From Algoriphagus sp. (GTDB lineage: Bacteria; Bacteroidota; Bacteroidia; Cytophagales; Cyclobacteriaceae), in NCBI GenBank assembly GCA_029945945.1, contig JAQSDM010000005.1, positions 434,001 to 498,000 of the forward strand: a stretch of 64,000 nt of DNA. Reading direction: 5' to 3'. The translations under genes were made by a program, and so were the position numbers. Under the pieces are notes generated by a model. That model made no database searches. It saw nothing but the letters and a program-made list of their open reading frames with translations, and was not told where the DNA came from. This document shows positions 51,681 to 61,207 of the stretch, one piece after another. The stretch's first letter is position 1, and each line of letters opens with the position of its first letter.

Positions 51681-53126
51681 TTATCCTTTTATCACCGCAA
51701 TAGGCCTCAGTCGGGCAACTTTTCGGGCAATTCCCGCATCATGGACTACATTGATCACTTCTTCAATGTCCTTGTAAGCAGTCGGCGCTTCTTCACTTAC
51801 TCCCTTTCGGGAACCGGCACGAACATGAATATCTTTTGAAAGAAGTTCTTTTTCCAGGTTGTGAATATTCACCGCACGAGTTGCGGCATGTCGGGACATT
51901 CGTCTGCCTGCTCCGTGACAGGTTGATCCAAAAGTTTTTTCCATTCCGGCCTGAGTGCCTACCATTACATACGAAGCAGTTCCCATACTGCCGGGAATAA
52001 TCACCGGCTGACCAGTCTCTCGAAAACATTCCGGTATATCAGGATGACCGGGACCAAAAGACCTCGTGGATCCTTTGCGGTGAACGATCAGCTTCATCTT
52101 TTTGCCATTGACGACATGCTCCTCAATTTTTGCAATGTTGTGGGCGACATCATATAGGAGTTTAAGTTTTACTCCTTTGTCTTTGAAAAAGGCACTCCAC
52201 AATCGCCGGGTCTTGTAAGTAATAATCTGACGATTGCACCAGGCAAAATTTGCAGCTGCCGACATCGCCTTAAAGTATGCCTGTCCATCTTCGGAATTGA
52301 AAGGAGCACATGCAAGTTCAAGATCGGGCAGGTGGATGCCATAGATTTCGGAAGCAGCAACCATATTTTTCAGATAATCTGTGGCCACCTGATGACCTAA
52401 TCCCCTTGAACCGGTGTGGATGAGAACTGTAACCTGATTGAGTTTCAACCCAAAAGTTGCAGCCACCTCGGGGTCAAATATTTTATCTACATAAGAGACT
52501 TCCAGAAAATGATTTCCTGAACCGATAGTCCCTAACTGGTCAAATCCTCTCATTTTTGCCTGCTCTGAGACATAAGCTGGATCGGCATCTTTCAGGCACC
52601 CTTCAGATTCCATGTGCTCAAGATCTTCGGGCTCGGCATAGTGGTTTTCCAATGCCCATCCCGCACCGTATTTTAAAACACGATCCATTTCAAGGTCAGT
52701 CAATTGGATAGATCCTCCCTTTCCTGCGCCGGATGGAATTTGCTCATACAATGCTTTGGCAAGTGACTCTCCTCTGTTTTCAAGATCTTTTCTCTCAAGT
52801 TCCGAACAAAGAATTCGTACGCCACAATTGATATCATACCCGATTCCACCGGGAGAAATCACGCCGGATGGCCATTCTGTGGCTGCAACTCCACCAATCG
52901 GAAATCCATATCCTTCATGCACATCAGGCATTACAATAGCGGCTTTCCGGATGCCGGGGAGCATAGCCACATTGGTTAACTGCTCCAGAGATTTATCCGA
53001 ACTCAGTTCCTGAAGCAATTTTTCGGAAGCATAGATATAGGCAGGCACACGCATCCCTTCCCGGGTTTCCTTGGGAATCTCCCAAAGTTGACCGTCCAAT
53101 CTTTTCAAATAGTGTTTCAGTTCCAT
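51681..53126 (-). CDS. rtcB: RtcB 3'-phosphate RNA ligase
   Basis: The 481-residue enzyme joins 2',3'-cyclic phosphate or 3'-phosphate ends to 5'-OH ends using GTP and Mn2+. Metal and catalytic residues are in place: D98 and C101 in GYDINCG, H206 in SGNHFLEV, H237 in IHTGSRG, H329 in YDVAHN, and the guanylylated H404 in CHGAGR. Length fits the family. The gene lies 3 bp after archease, its activating partner, so the two make an RNA repair unit. No RtcR or RtcA is adjacent. Confidence 0.96.
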   Translation of the reverse strand: MELKHYLKRLDGQLWEIPKETREGMRVPAYIYASEKLLQELSSDKSLEQLTNVAMLPGIRKAAIVMPDVHEGYGFPIGGVAATEWPSGVISPGGIGYDINCGVRILCSELERKDLENRGESLAKALYEQIPSGAGKGGSIQLTDLEMDRVLKYGAGWALENHYAEPEDLEHMESEGCLKDADPAYVSEQAKMRGFDQLGTIGSGNHFLEVSYVDKIFDPEVAATFGLKLNQVTVLIHTGSRGLGHQVATDYLKNMVAASEIYGIHLPDLELACAPFNSEDGQAYFKAMSAAANFAWCNRQIITYKTRRLWSAFFKDKGVKLKLLYDVAHNIAKIEEHVVNGKKMKLIVHRKGSTRSFGPGHPDIPECFRETGQPVIIPGSMGTASYVMVGTQAGMEKTFGSTCHGAGRRMSRHAATRAVNIHNLEKELLSKDIHVRAGSRKGVSEEAPTAYKDIEEVINVVHDAGIARKVARLRPIAVIKG

Positions 53127-53129
53127 AAG

Positions 53130-53546
53130 TCAGATATCAAAAACTACGATGGTTTCATATTGATTGGCGGTATTTCGATGAACATTCGCCTCGTGATAGG
53201 TCACTGCCTTAATATCCTCATCTATCTCTTCGACCGGGTATCCATGAATTGAAGCTGAAATTTTCTTTTCACTCAGATGCTCAATCTCCAGTTTGCAAAA
53301 CAAGGCCTTATTCAAATGCGACTGGGTCAATACCTCACCTAAAAATTCAATCAAGAGAGTGGTAAGGTTTTCAGACTTGAGGGTAATTTGTTTTTTCAGA
53401 GGAAGGCTGTGAGGTGGCTGACATGCATGCGTCTTAATTAGTTGATTCATTCCTTCCAAAGCTGCTTCAAACAATTCCAAAGCAGAATCAGCCCTCAACC
53501 TCATCCGCACATCCGCTGTATGCGCTAAATAATCGATCGTTTTCAC
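53130..53546 (-). CDS. Archease
   Basis: The 138-residue protein is an archease: MKTIDYLAHTADVRMR is the family start, followed by ADSALELFEAALEGM, a central TTLLIEFLGEVL helix and a C-terminal AVTYHEANV segment. Archease helps RtcB by promoting guanylylation and multiple turnover. It precedes rtcB by 3 bp on the same strand, supporting this role. The gene is probably transcribed from the A/T-rich gap at 53547-53677. Confidence 0.92.
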   Translation of the reverse strand: MKTIDYLAHTADVRMRLRADSALELFEAALEGMNQLIKTHACQPPHSLPLKKQITLKSENLTTLLIEFLGEVLTQSHLNKALFCKLEIEHLSEKKISASIHGYPVEEIDEDIKAVTYHEANVHRNTANQYETIVVFDI

Positions 53547-53677
53547 ATCTTAAAAAGTAAACTCGTATGAATTTACAAAAAAATGAGGGGTTATGAAGTC
53601 ATGAAATTGGTTGACTGGAATATAAATCCGAGTGTTGCGAATGCCTCAGTTTGCGCAGGAATTCAAACCGAATCTTT

Positions 53678-54181
53678 CTAGGTTTTCCTTCGGAAAGGCA
53701 AAGTGAATCGAACCTTTTTGACACTTTCGATCCGGAACAAAAGCATCGGTAAAGTGACTCCCAAAGAAAGGACGAGAATAATAAACAAGGTCATCACCCC
53801 ATTGTGCACAGTCCGGGTAAGTACTTCCACTTCTGTTTCGTAGATAAAGTTGATCAAACCCAAAATGGTCCGATACGCAAATGAGCCGGGGATCAGCGGG
53901 ATCACTGCCGGAATGCTGATCACAATCGGGGGCACATGCCTCCAATGCGAAACCGGGATACTGGCAAAGCCGACAACAGCCGCTCCGACTGCAGATGCCA
54001 AAATGATTCCTCCTCCAACAGCCGGATCGAGTATGATAAATTTTAGAAATCCTGCCAAAAAACCACACAGGTAAATGGCAAACAGAGCACGAGCGGGTGT
54101 GTTAAAAAGAATGGCGAATCCGAAGGCTGCACAACCGCACCAAAAAGCCTTGAATAAAATGTCGATCCAGTCTGCCATCAT
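53678..54181 (-). CDS. Threonine/serine exporter, C-terminal subunit (ThrE_2 type)
   Basis: The 167-residue protein has about five helices (FWCGCAAFGFAILFNTP, LAGFLKFIIL, ASAVGAAVVGFASI and others) and matches the small ThrE_2-type half of the split ThrE exporter. Together with the 258-residue partner it should export threonine and serine across the inner membrane. Its start overlaps the stop of that partner by 4 bases, so translation is coupled. Confidence 0.82.
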   Translation of the reverse strand: MMADWIDILFKAFWCGCAAFGFAILFNTPARALFAIYLCGFLAGFLKFIILDPAVGGGIILASAVGAAVVGFASIPVSHWRHVPPIVISIPAVIPLIPGSFAYRTILGLINFIYETEVEVLTRTVHNGVMTLFIILVLSLGVTLPMLLFRIESVKKVRFTLPFRRKT

Positions 54182-54954
54182 ATCACACCGAAAATATATA
54201 AAACTGTTGCCAAACCTGCTGCAATGGCGAAAGCATGCATCAGGGCATTTACCCCCCGATCAATCCCGTTAATGATATATCCATCCATCAGGTCAATGAT
54301 CGAATTAATCAACAGGACCCCTGGAATAAGAAACAAGATGCAGGTTGCAAAAGCATGTTCAAGTTTGGTGGCAACGCCTATCTTCCAAAAAATCCCGATA
54401 ACCACAGCAGCTAAAACTGCACTGCCATAGGTAATCATAAATGGGTTGAATTTTTTGATAACCAATTCCTGCTTCAAAAATAATCCTGCAAGAGTTGCCA
54501 GGAAGGTAATGCCCATTTCAAAGGAATTGCCTCCGAAAGTATAGCAAAAGGCAGTTCCGGCAATTCCTGTCACAATCAAAATTACAGGCCTGGGGTAAGG
54601 AGGTAAATCAATCGCTTTGTTGATTTCGGTTGCTGATTCCTCCAAACTGATTTTTTTCTCTGCGGCATCCCAACTTAACTGGCTTATGGCAGATAACACT
54701 TTGAAATTGGCACCGGGTAAAGTAGCAATGCTCTGGGTACCGGTGAAAATGATTTCCTGGGTTTCCTGTCGAAGTGAAATCGAGATATTTCGAGTTCCCA
54801 AGTCAATATTTGCTTCATATCCATAGGCACTTGCCAATCTTGAAATGTTGGTGATGACACGGTTGCTTCCAGCTCCTGACTTGATCAAGGCAACTCCTGC
54901 CTGAAGTAACATGTTTCCTAGTCTTGCAGATTCTTCAGGTGGATTGTTAATCAT
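54178..54954 (-). CDS. Threonine/serine exporter, N-terminal subunit (ThrE type)
   Basis: The 258-residue protein has a soluble N-terminal domain (about 1-110: LLQAGVALIKSGAGSNRV, YEANIDLGTRNISI, ISQLSWDAAEKKISLE) followed by five helices, the layout of the ThrE N-terminal half. The typical SGAGSNRV motif is present. It should form the exporter with the 167-residue protein overlapping its 3' end. It stands between the S9 peptidase and the archease-rtcB pair. Confidence 0.85.
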   Translation of the reverse strand: MINNPPEESARLGNMLLQAGVALIKSGAGSNRVITNISRLASAYGYEANIDLGTRNISISLRQETQEIIFTGTQSIATLPGANFKVLSAISQLSWDAAEKKISLEESATEINKAIDLPPYPRPVILIVTGIAGTAFCYTFGGNSFEMGITFLATLAGLFLKQELVIKKFNPFMITYGSAVLAAVVIGIFWKIGVATKLEHAFATCILFLIPGVLLINSIIDLMDGYIINGIDRGVNALMHAFAIAAGLATVLYIFGVI

Positions 54955-55108
54955 GATTTTAAAGGAATTTGATGAACCAAAAATGATTGGTGCAAAAACG
55001 TTGATACAATTTTTGAGGAGTGAAAGGATGTATTCTGGACAAGAATGAACTTCCCCGCATCACTTATTTTTTGTGTAATAGAATGAAATATTGCCTAGAG
55101 AAAAGGTT

Positions 55109-57157
55109 TCAATTACTGCCCTGCGGCAATTCTACCTCTTCTCCCCAGATGTATTTATTGAACCACTTCCAATTGTGCCAGGTGGCAGCAAGCCGTTCTT
55201 TGGGTTTGGTGATGCCGTGGCCAAAACCTTTATAGACAATCAATTCAGCAGGAACATTTTTATCTCGCAAACCTTGTAGCAACTCATAAGCATTGGCAAT
55301 TGGAACACGCTTGTCGAGCTCTCCATGCTGAATGAGTGTAGGCGTTTTCGCCTGGTTGATATAGGTCATCGGGGAAGTCTTACGATAGATTTCTTCATCC
55401 TCCCATGGGGTGGCTTTCAGGTAATGCCGGGTAAATGGATGAATATCTGTGTTGACATAGTAGGTCATCCAGTTGGAAATGCCTGCCCCAACGGATGTGG
55501 CTTTGAACACATCGGAACTGGTAGTAAGGAATGCGGAGATATAGCCTCCCTGACTCCAGCCCATGCTTCCCATTTTATCGGTGTCAATCATCCCCAGAGA
55601 ATCGAGGTATTCAATACCTGAAAGCACATCCCATGCATCACCCACACCGAGATTATTCACATTGAGTGAGCGGAAAGCTTCCCCATAACCCGCAGAACCT
55701 CTATAATTGGGTCTCAACACCAGAGCACCTTTGTCCAACCATTGCAAAATCGGATAGACATAACCGGGCACAGGTTGCGGGGTGTCGATTCCGGTTGGAC
55801 CTCCATGAATGACCACAAGAAGAGGATATTTCTTGGAGGGATCGTAATTTTTTGGTTTGTGCAATACGCCTTCGATGACTGCTCCATCTTTGCTTTTCCA
55901 GGAGATAACTTCACTCTCGGCAGTTTTCCAGTTGGCAATCTGGTCTGACATTGAAGTAAGTTGTTTCGGTGCCGGAGCATTTGTAGCCAAAAGGAAAATC
56001 TCATTCAGCTGCTCGTCGTTTCGGGCGTTGATCGCAAATTGATCCCCGTTCTTCGAAAACGAAATGCCAAAAATTTGATCAGGTGAATTTAAGAAAGTAC
56101 CGATCTCTCCGGTTTCCGGATTGATTTTATAGAGGGGTCTTTTGGTTTTGTTCGAGGCGGAGAAGTAAATGCCCGAGTTGTTCCAAATCAACCCTCCGAT
56201 CTGTTCATCAAAATCCCTGGCAAGCTGACGCTGTTCTTTGGTTGAGATGGAGATGGAATACAACTTGTTGTTGGTGTAGAAGTAGGAAATCGAGTCCGAT
56301 AGATTGGTGGTGAACAGCAACTCTTTGGAATCGGGTGACCAGGCCTGCAGGTTATCTCCGTTTGGATTGGAGACGAGCAAAGAGGTTTCTTTTTTGGATA
56401 AATCCAGAACTGAAATCCGGGATTTGCTTCTCGTGTTGATCAAAGGATCTGGCTGATGATTGAAGGCAAGTTTTGACCCGTCAGGGGAAACCAAAAAAGA
56501 TGTTACCGTAAACTCACCTTCCGTCAGTCTTCTGGCTTTTGACCACTCAATGCAGCCTGCCTTTACTTTCAGGGAATCCACCGTTTCATAGCAGGGTATT
56601 TCGGTAGGCATGGGACGATTGGGATCAAAGTCAATTTCCCAGAGATGGGAAAGGGTGAAGTCCTTATCATCTGTTTCAAAAGCGCCATACCGCTTCTCGA
56701 TTTCCTTTTTATCCTGCTTCTCCGGTTTCAAAAAAATCAGTTTGGTTCCGTCAGGATGCCACTCCAATCCTTCAATGTTTTCCTCTTCATGAGTCACAGG
56801 TCTGGCTTCACCGCCATCCGTATAGACCACATGAATCTGGTTTTTGTTTCCACGGTCAGCCATAAAAGCAATCCACTTTCCGTCAGGAGACCAGACAGGA
56901 TTTGTACTATTTCCTTTTAGGGTATTGGTCAACTGAAAAGGAGTCTGACCGTTTTTCGATAACCATATTTCCGTGTCGTACCGGTTGTCGGTCCAGTCTG
57001 TGGTCTGCACTGTGTAGGCCACGTGCTTACCGTCCGGAGAAATAGCGACAAATCCGGCATTCCGCAGGGATATTACCTGTTCCATTGTAGGAACCTGCTG
57101 TGCAAAAAGGAGTGTGGGAATGCAGAACAGAAAATTTAGAAGTAGAATGTTTTTCAT
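55109..57157 (-). CDS. S9 family peptidase (acylaminoacyl-peptidase type)
   Basis: The protein has 682 residues from the chosen ATG, with a signal peptide (IPTLLFAQ) and a seven-bladed propeller in the first half (FVAISPDGKHVAYTV, VWSPDGKWIAFMADRG). A C-terminal hydrolase carries the Ser in MGWSQGGYIS, Asp in LIQHGELDKRVP and His in KGFGHGI. It should cleave short peptides in the periplasm. The frame is open for 16 more residues upstream, but the ATG at 57157 begins the signal peptide. Confidence 0.9.
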   Translation of the reverse strand: MKNILLLNFLFCIPTLLFAQQVPTMEQVISLRNAGFVAISPDGKHVAYTVQTTDWTDNRYDTEIWLSKNGQTPFQLTNTLKGNSTNPVWSPDGKWIAFMADRGNKNQIHVVYTDGGEARPVTHEEENIEGLEWHPDGTKLIFLKPEKQDKKEIEKRYGAFETDDKDFTLSHLWEIDFDPNRPMPTEIPCYETVDSLKVKAGCIEWSKARRLTEGEFTVTSFLVSPDGSKLAFNHQPDPLINTRSKSRISVLDLSKKETSLLVSNPNGDNLQAWSPDSKELLFTTNLSDSISYFYTNNKLYSISISTKEQRQLARDFDEQIGGLIWNNSGIYFSASNKTKRPLYKINPETGEIGTFLNSPDQIFGISFSKNGDQFAINARNDEQLNEIFLLATNAPAPKQLTSMSDQIANWKTAESEVISWKSKDGAVIEGVLHKPKNYDPSKKYPLLVVIHGGPTGIDTPQPVPGYVYPILQWLDKGALVLRPNYRGSAGYGEAFRSLNVNNLGVGDAWDVLSGIEYLDSLGMIDTDKMGSMGWSQGGYISAFLTTSSDVFKATSVGAGISNWMTYYVNTDIHPFTRHYLKATPWEDEEIYRKTSPMTYINQAKTPTLIQHGELDKRVPIANAYELLQGLRDKNVPAELIVYKGFGHGITKPKERLAATWHNWKWFNKYIWGEEVELPQGSN

Positions 57158-57321
57158 CGGTAGGGGACTTGAAGAGTTATTTTGTTTGCAAAAAAGTGCA
57201 GACACTTTTGTCTGATTGAATTTAAAGAAGGAAAACTATAACTCAAGATGGGGAGATGAAAAAAGAGGGGGAACAAAGCATAGGGAAATTGTGTGACATC
57301 CCCGAACTGGGTTGGACTTAT

Positions 57322-57963
57322 TTATTCCCTCACCCAAAGGCTGTCATTCTTTACAAAGGCCACCAAACCCAGGCTTTTGGCCAGATAGATTTCTTGTGGC
57401 TGCACGTTTGGGTTGGACTGACTGACTCGGAGCACTTGATTGTATTGCTTCCCATCCAAACTTAAGCTGCTGAAGTTTTTGTATTGATATTCTTCAAAAT
57501 CGTCTTTGCTATGTCGGGTCCTTGAACCTGTGAGTGTATCATTTACCATCAAAAGTTCAAAACTCATCCGATCCAAGAAAATATTTATAGTTATTTTCTC
57601 TTCCGGATTGCTATAACCGATGGAGTTATAAATCTTGAGCGATTGGTCTTTGGTGTAGTGGGTTGACCCAAAGGAGCTGTAGCAGTTGCGAGCAATACCA
57701 TCTGGAAAAAAAGCAAAAATCGCAGGCCTTTCATATTCGAGTATATAGGGTTCGGTGATCTGATATTCTGAGATGAGTTCAAAAGTTTGATCACCGCTTC
57801 TGAATGAGTAATCTCTTCCTTGCGGAAAAAGTATCCAATTGGTCTCTTGAATTCCAAAATCAAAAGCTTCGCAGGATCGAACAACCAGTTTGTCTTCAGC
57901 AGGAATACACCCAACGATTCCAATGATAAAAATGCAAGCCGCTAGTAGCTTCACTGATTTCAT
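57322..57963 (-). CDS. Lipoprotein of unknown function
   Basis: The 213-residue protein has a lipoprotein signal with lipobox IVGC (Cys19), then a mature part with mixed strands and several aromatic residues (FDFGIQETNWILFPQGRDY). No family is recognised. It is a stand-alone minus-strand gene between the S9 peptidase and the CarboxypepD_reg protein. Confidence 0.65.
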   Translation of the reverse strand: MKSVKLLAACIFIIGIVGCIPAEDKLVVRSCEAFDFGIQETNWILFPQGRDYSFRSGDQTFELISEYQITEPYILEYERPAIFAFFPDGIARNCYSSFGSTHYTKDQSLKIYNSIGYSNPEEKITINIFLDRMSFELLMVNDTLTGSRTRHSKDDFEEYQYKNFSSLSLDGKQYNQVLRVSQSNPNVQPQEIYLAKSLGLVAFVKNDSLWVRE

Positions 57964-58111
57964 AGTGTGTTTGCTTTTTTATGATGGTTTAGTTTCAATT
58001 TCAAATTTTTTGAGGAAATTTTGGTGGTTTGAAGTTGCTTTAATCAATGGAACGAGTTGAATTACTATCTGATGAGGAAGATCAAAAGTGTCTTGAGCAT
58101 TTAATACCCCG

Positions 58112-59305
58112 CTATTCTTTAAGTGTGTAATCCAGTGGCATCAATTCCCCTATTTTTTCCCAGCCCATATATCCTTCCAAAAATATCCCAGATCGATTTC
58201 CATAGGTTCCGTTTTTGAAAATCTCCATTTCTCCTTTGCTCAGTATTAGGATGGATCGTTGTCCCCTGGGAGTTCTTGGAGCAAATTGTCTGAGGTATTC
58301 TTTGGATTCCAATTCCTTGGTGTAAGTGACATGAAGAAGGTGGTCAAAAGTTAGATACTTATGCCCTTTCTCATCTATTCGGACAAGGACACTTTCTGGG
58401 ACAGGTTCATATATATGCTTGTCGATGTAGGGATTTAGGCGTTCCTTTTGAAGAAAATTTTGGTTTAGCGAATCCTTTTCGTCAGAATTTGTGGTCAAGG
58501 CAAACCTTTCTTTAGCTGTATCGATTTGGCTTTGTTCCGGTCTTTCAGGGTTTTTGTTGCGAATCACGGTACTAAACTCAAAGCCTTCCTCGTCTGCATT
58601 CCCCTCATACAAACTCCAAACCAGGTGCTGAAGAGAACCTTGATAAGCTTTTCTTCGATTGGCTTCTACTCGATTTGCTCTTGATCTTTTCAGAGTTGTG
58701 ACAGCAATAAACTGTGGATATCCACTTACATAGAATGATTTGCTTCTCAGAGAATAAGTAAATTCTTCAAGCAGGAATTCCACGCGGTAACCCAAATTTG
58801 AATTTTCGATTTGAAGCAGGTCAGGGGCAGTTACTTTTAGTGTCTGAGGCTCCGAATCAGAGTCCAAGTGCAGAATGTTCTGGTTTAAAATTCTGGAAGC
58901 TTTCCCATTTCTTGATGTTCCTAGAAAGAATTGATTGAAAATTTTCAGATTTTCAAACCAAACGGGATCCCGCTGATCTTCAACTTCGAGAAAATCCAAT
59001 TCTGGATATGCTGGAGTAAGAAAAATCTGATATGCTTCCTTCTGCATTTCTGTTGTGGCGATTCTAAAGATTTTGGGTTCATATCCTAACATTCTAACCA
59101 ATACTTCATAGCTGCCTTCGGGAATCTGTAAGAAAAAATAGCCTTGCTCATCTGTACTTATTCCTACTGTGGTTCCAGTCAAAAATACGGTAGAATAAGG
59201 AACACCTGACCTACTAGTACTATCCAATACCCTTCCTCTGAATTCAATTTGGGCTGAAATCGTCAAAGGGAGCAGTAATAATACTATTGAAAAAAGATGT
59301 CTCAT
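58112..59305 (-). CDS. Exported protein with carboxypeptidase-regulatory-like domain
   Basis: The 397-residue protein has a signal peptide (1-18, LTISAQ) and an N-terminal CarboxypepD_reg-like beta sandwich (about 20-110: FRGRVLDSTSRSGVPYSTVF, TDEQGYFFLQIPEGSYEVLV). A larger beta-rich region follows (about 115-397) that may be a truncated outer-membrane or surface domain; no TonB plug is seen. This layout is common in Bacteroidota envelope proteins of unknown role. It is a single gene, not in an obvious operon. Confidence 0.75.
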   Translation of the reverse strand: MRHLFSIVLLLLPLTISAQIEFRGRVLDSTSRSGVPYSTVFLTGTTVGISTDEQGYFFLQIPEGSYEVLVRMLGYEPKIFRIATTEMQKEAYQIFLTPAYPELDFLEVEDQRDPVWFENLKIFNQFFLGTSRNGKASRILNQNILHLDSDSEPQTLKVTAPDLLQIENSNLGYRVEFLLEEFTYSLRSKSFYVSGYPQFIAVTTLKRSRANRVEANRRKAYQGSLQHLVWSLYEGNADEEGFEFSTVIRNKNPERPEQSQIDTAKERFALTTNSDEKDSLNQNFLQKERLNPYIDKHIYEPVPESVLVRIDEKGHKYLTFDHLLHVTYTKELESKEYLRQFAPRTPRGQRSILILSKGEMEIFKNGTYGNRSGIFLEGYMGWEKIGELMPLDYTLKE

Positions 59306-59474
59306 GGGTCCTTGTTTTTAGACAGTGAAAAGTAAATGAATAAATACTAAAGAATTATTATTCAATAGAAGTTAAACTTCAATTTTAAAAAAAAGTAACG
59401 ATTAACCATCCCACCGCTACTTGAAGTTTGTACCCTCGAGATCTTATCTTTGGGGTTGAAATCCCAGGACAGGA

Positions 59475-59497
59475 CCTCCAAATTGCAAATTTGGAGG
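59475..59497. repeat. Perfect palindrome downstream of ggt
   Basis: CCTCCAAATT-GCA-AATTTGGAGG is a perfect 10-bp inverted repeat with a 3-base loop, followed by GTGCGAGAACGAGCG. It lies 16 bases past the ggt stop (59513) on the minus strand. The form fits an interspersed palindromic element of Bacteroidota; absence of a T-run argues against a simple terminator. Confidence 0.6.
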
Positions 59498-59512
59498 TGC
59501 GAGAACGAGCGA

Positions 59513-61207
59513 TTAATACCCCGCTGCTTGCCCGTCTTTCCTTGACTCCGATGCGCCGATGTAGACTTTCCTGATTTTGTCGTAGTAGATTGCTTGATAG
59601 CCTCCATAAGGTCCGATGCTGTACTCGATGCGGTGGCCCATTTCCTCAAGTTTTCGGATCACTTCGTAGTCGAACCCGCTTTCCAAGTTGAGCGACCCTC
59701 CGTTGGTCATTCTCGATCCGGTTGGTTCGGACGAGCCGTTATGTCGCATCCTCGGCGCATCGCCAGCTTCCTGAAAATTCATCCCAAAATCAATCAGATT
59801 TACCACAATCTGGGTATGTCCCTGAGGCTGAACCGATCCTCCCATCAGGCCAAAACTTAAATAAGGTTCTCCGTCTTTGGTGATAAATGCCGGAATGATC
59901 GTATGAAAAGGTCTCTTGCCTTTGGCAAGGGAATTCCAGTGATCCGCATCCTGGACATTAAACATCTGTCCTCTGTTTTGCAGGACGAAACCTAATCCAT
60001 CCGGCACCATACCTGATCCAAACTCATCATAAATGCTTTGAATGAAGGAAACCATATTCCCTTCTTTGTCTGCCACGGTCAGGTAAGTCGTATTGCCCTT
60101 TTCGATTTCTCCGGCCGGATAGGTCATTGCAGCTTTGTCGGGATCGATCAGTTTTCTGCGTTCGTCGGCATATTCTTTTGAAATCAACTGATCAACCGGG
60201 ATTTGATTGAAGGCAGGATCGGCATAGAATTTTGCCCGATCTTCGAAAGCCAGCTTTTTGGCCTCAGTAAGGACGTGGAGGTATTCGGCACTTCCAAAAC
60301 CCATGGACTTGATATCAAATCCCTCGAGAATATTCAGCATTTGAAGCACAGCGATCCCCTGACCATTTGGGGGAAGTTCCCAGACATCATAACCTCGGTA
60401 ATTGGTGCTCACAGGTTCCACCCATTCAGAAGTGTGCTTTTTCAAATCTTCGTAGCGGAGATAGCCCTCGTTTTCCTTCATGAATCGGTCGATCGTCCGG
60501 GCAATTTCTCCTTCGTAAAAAGCCGATCTTCCTTCTTTTGCAATCAGCTCATAGGTGTTGGCCAGGTCGGGATTTTTGAAGACTTCCCCCTTTTTAGGTG
60601 TGTTTTTTCCATTGGGCATGTAGGTTTTCCGGAAACCGGGAATGTCTTGCATCTCGGGCCAATGCCCGTTCATCTGCCAGGCGATCACTTCAGAAACCGG
60701 GAATCCCGCATTCCCATAATCAATGGAAGGCTGGAGAATTTCCTGCATCGAAAGCTTTCCAAAGCGCTTGTGCATTTCAAACCAACCGTCCACGCAACCG
60801 GGAACTGAAACCGGCAGCGGGCCGAGTAGGGGAACGTAGTTCAGTCCCTTTTCCTTGAAAACTTCCATCGTAAGACTTTCAGGAGCTCTGCCGCTTCCAT
60901 TGAAACCATAGAGCTTTTTTGTTTTGGCATCCCAGATAATGGCAAAAACATCGCCTCCGATTCCGCAGGCATTAGGTTCGACCAAGCCCAACATTGCATT
61001 GGCGGCGATTGCCGCATCCATTGCCGAACCTCCTTTTTTCAAAATATCCAATGCAACCTGAGTGGCAAGTGGCTGGCTTGTAGCGGCCATTCCGTTTTGG
61101 GCTAAGACCTCAGATCGCGTAGCGAAGGATTTTCCCGAAACTCTGTCTTGCGAAAAGGATAAAATAGGTAGAACCATACTTATGAATAAAATTAAGAGGA
61201 CTTTCAT
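59513..61207 (-). CDS. ggt: Gamma-glutamyltransferase
   Basis: The 564-residue proenzyme is exported (signal 1-20, ILSFSQ) and should self-cleave before T373 in GNTTYLTV to give large and small subunits. Substrate-binding segments SGRAPESLTM, NACGIGGDVFAI and the late GLMGGSVQPQGHTQ are present. GGT degrades glutathione and gamma-glutamyl peptides in the periplasm, in line with the two S9 peptidases and peptide or nitrogen scavenging. It is a monocistronic-looking gene with a palindromic element just past its stop. Confidence 0.95.
   Translation of the reverse strand: MKVLLILFISMVLPILSFSQDRVSGKSFATRSEVLAQNGMAATSQPLATQVALDILKKGGSAMDAAIAANAMLGLVEPNACGIGGDVFAIIWDAKTKKLYGFNGSGRAPESLTMEVFKEKGLNYVPLLGPLPVSVPGCVDGWFEMHKRFGKLSMQEILQPSIDYGNAGFPVSEVIAWQMNGHWPEMQDIPGFRKTYMPNGKNTPKKGEVFKNPDLANTYELIAKEGRSAFYEGEIARTIDRFMKENEGYLRYEDLKKHTSEWVEPVSTNYRGYDVWELPPNGQGIAVLQMLNILEGFDIKSMGFGSAEYLHVLTEAKKLAFEDRAKFYADPAFNQIPVDQLISKEYADERRKLIDPDKAAMTYPAGEIEKGNTTYLTVADKEGNMVSFIQSIYDEFGSGMVPDGLGFVLQNRGQMFNVQDADHWNSLAKGKRPFHTIIPAFITKDGEPYLSFGLMGGSVQPQGHTQIVVNLIDFGMNFQEAGDAPRMRHNGSSEPTGSRMTNGGSLNLESGFDYEVIRKLEEMGHRIEYSIGPYGGYQAIYYDKIRKVYIGASESRKDGQAAGY

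Noticed and set aside
60203..60808. 201-codon plus-strand open frame opposite ggt
   Set aside because: Antisense to ggt throughout; no ribosome-binding site or family motif.
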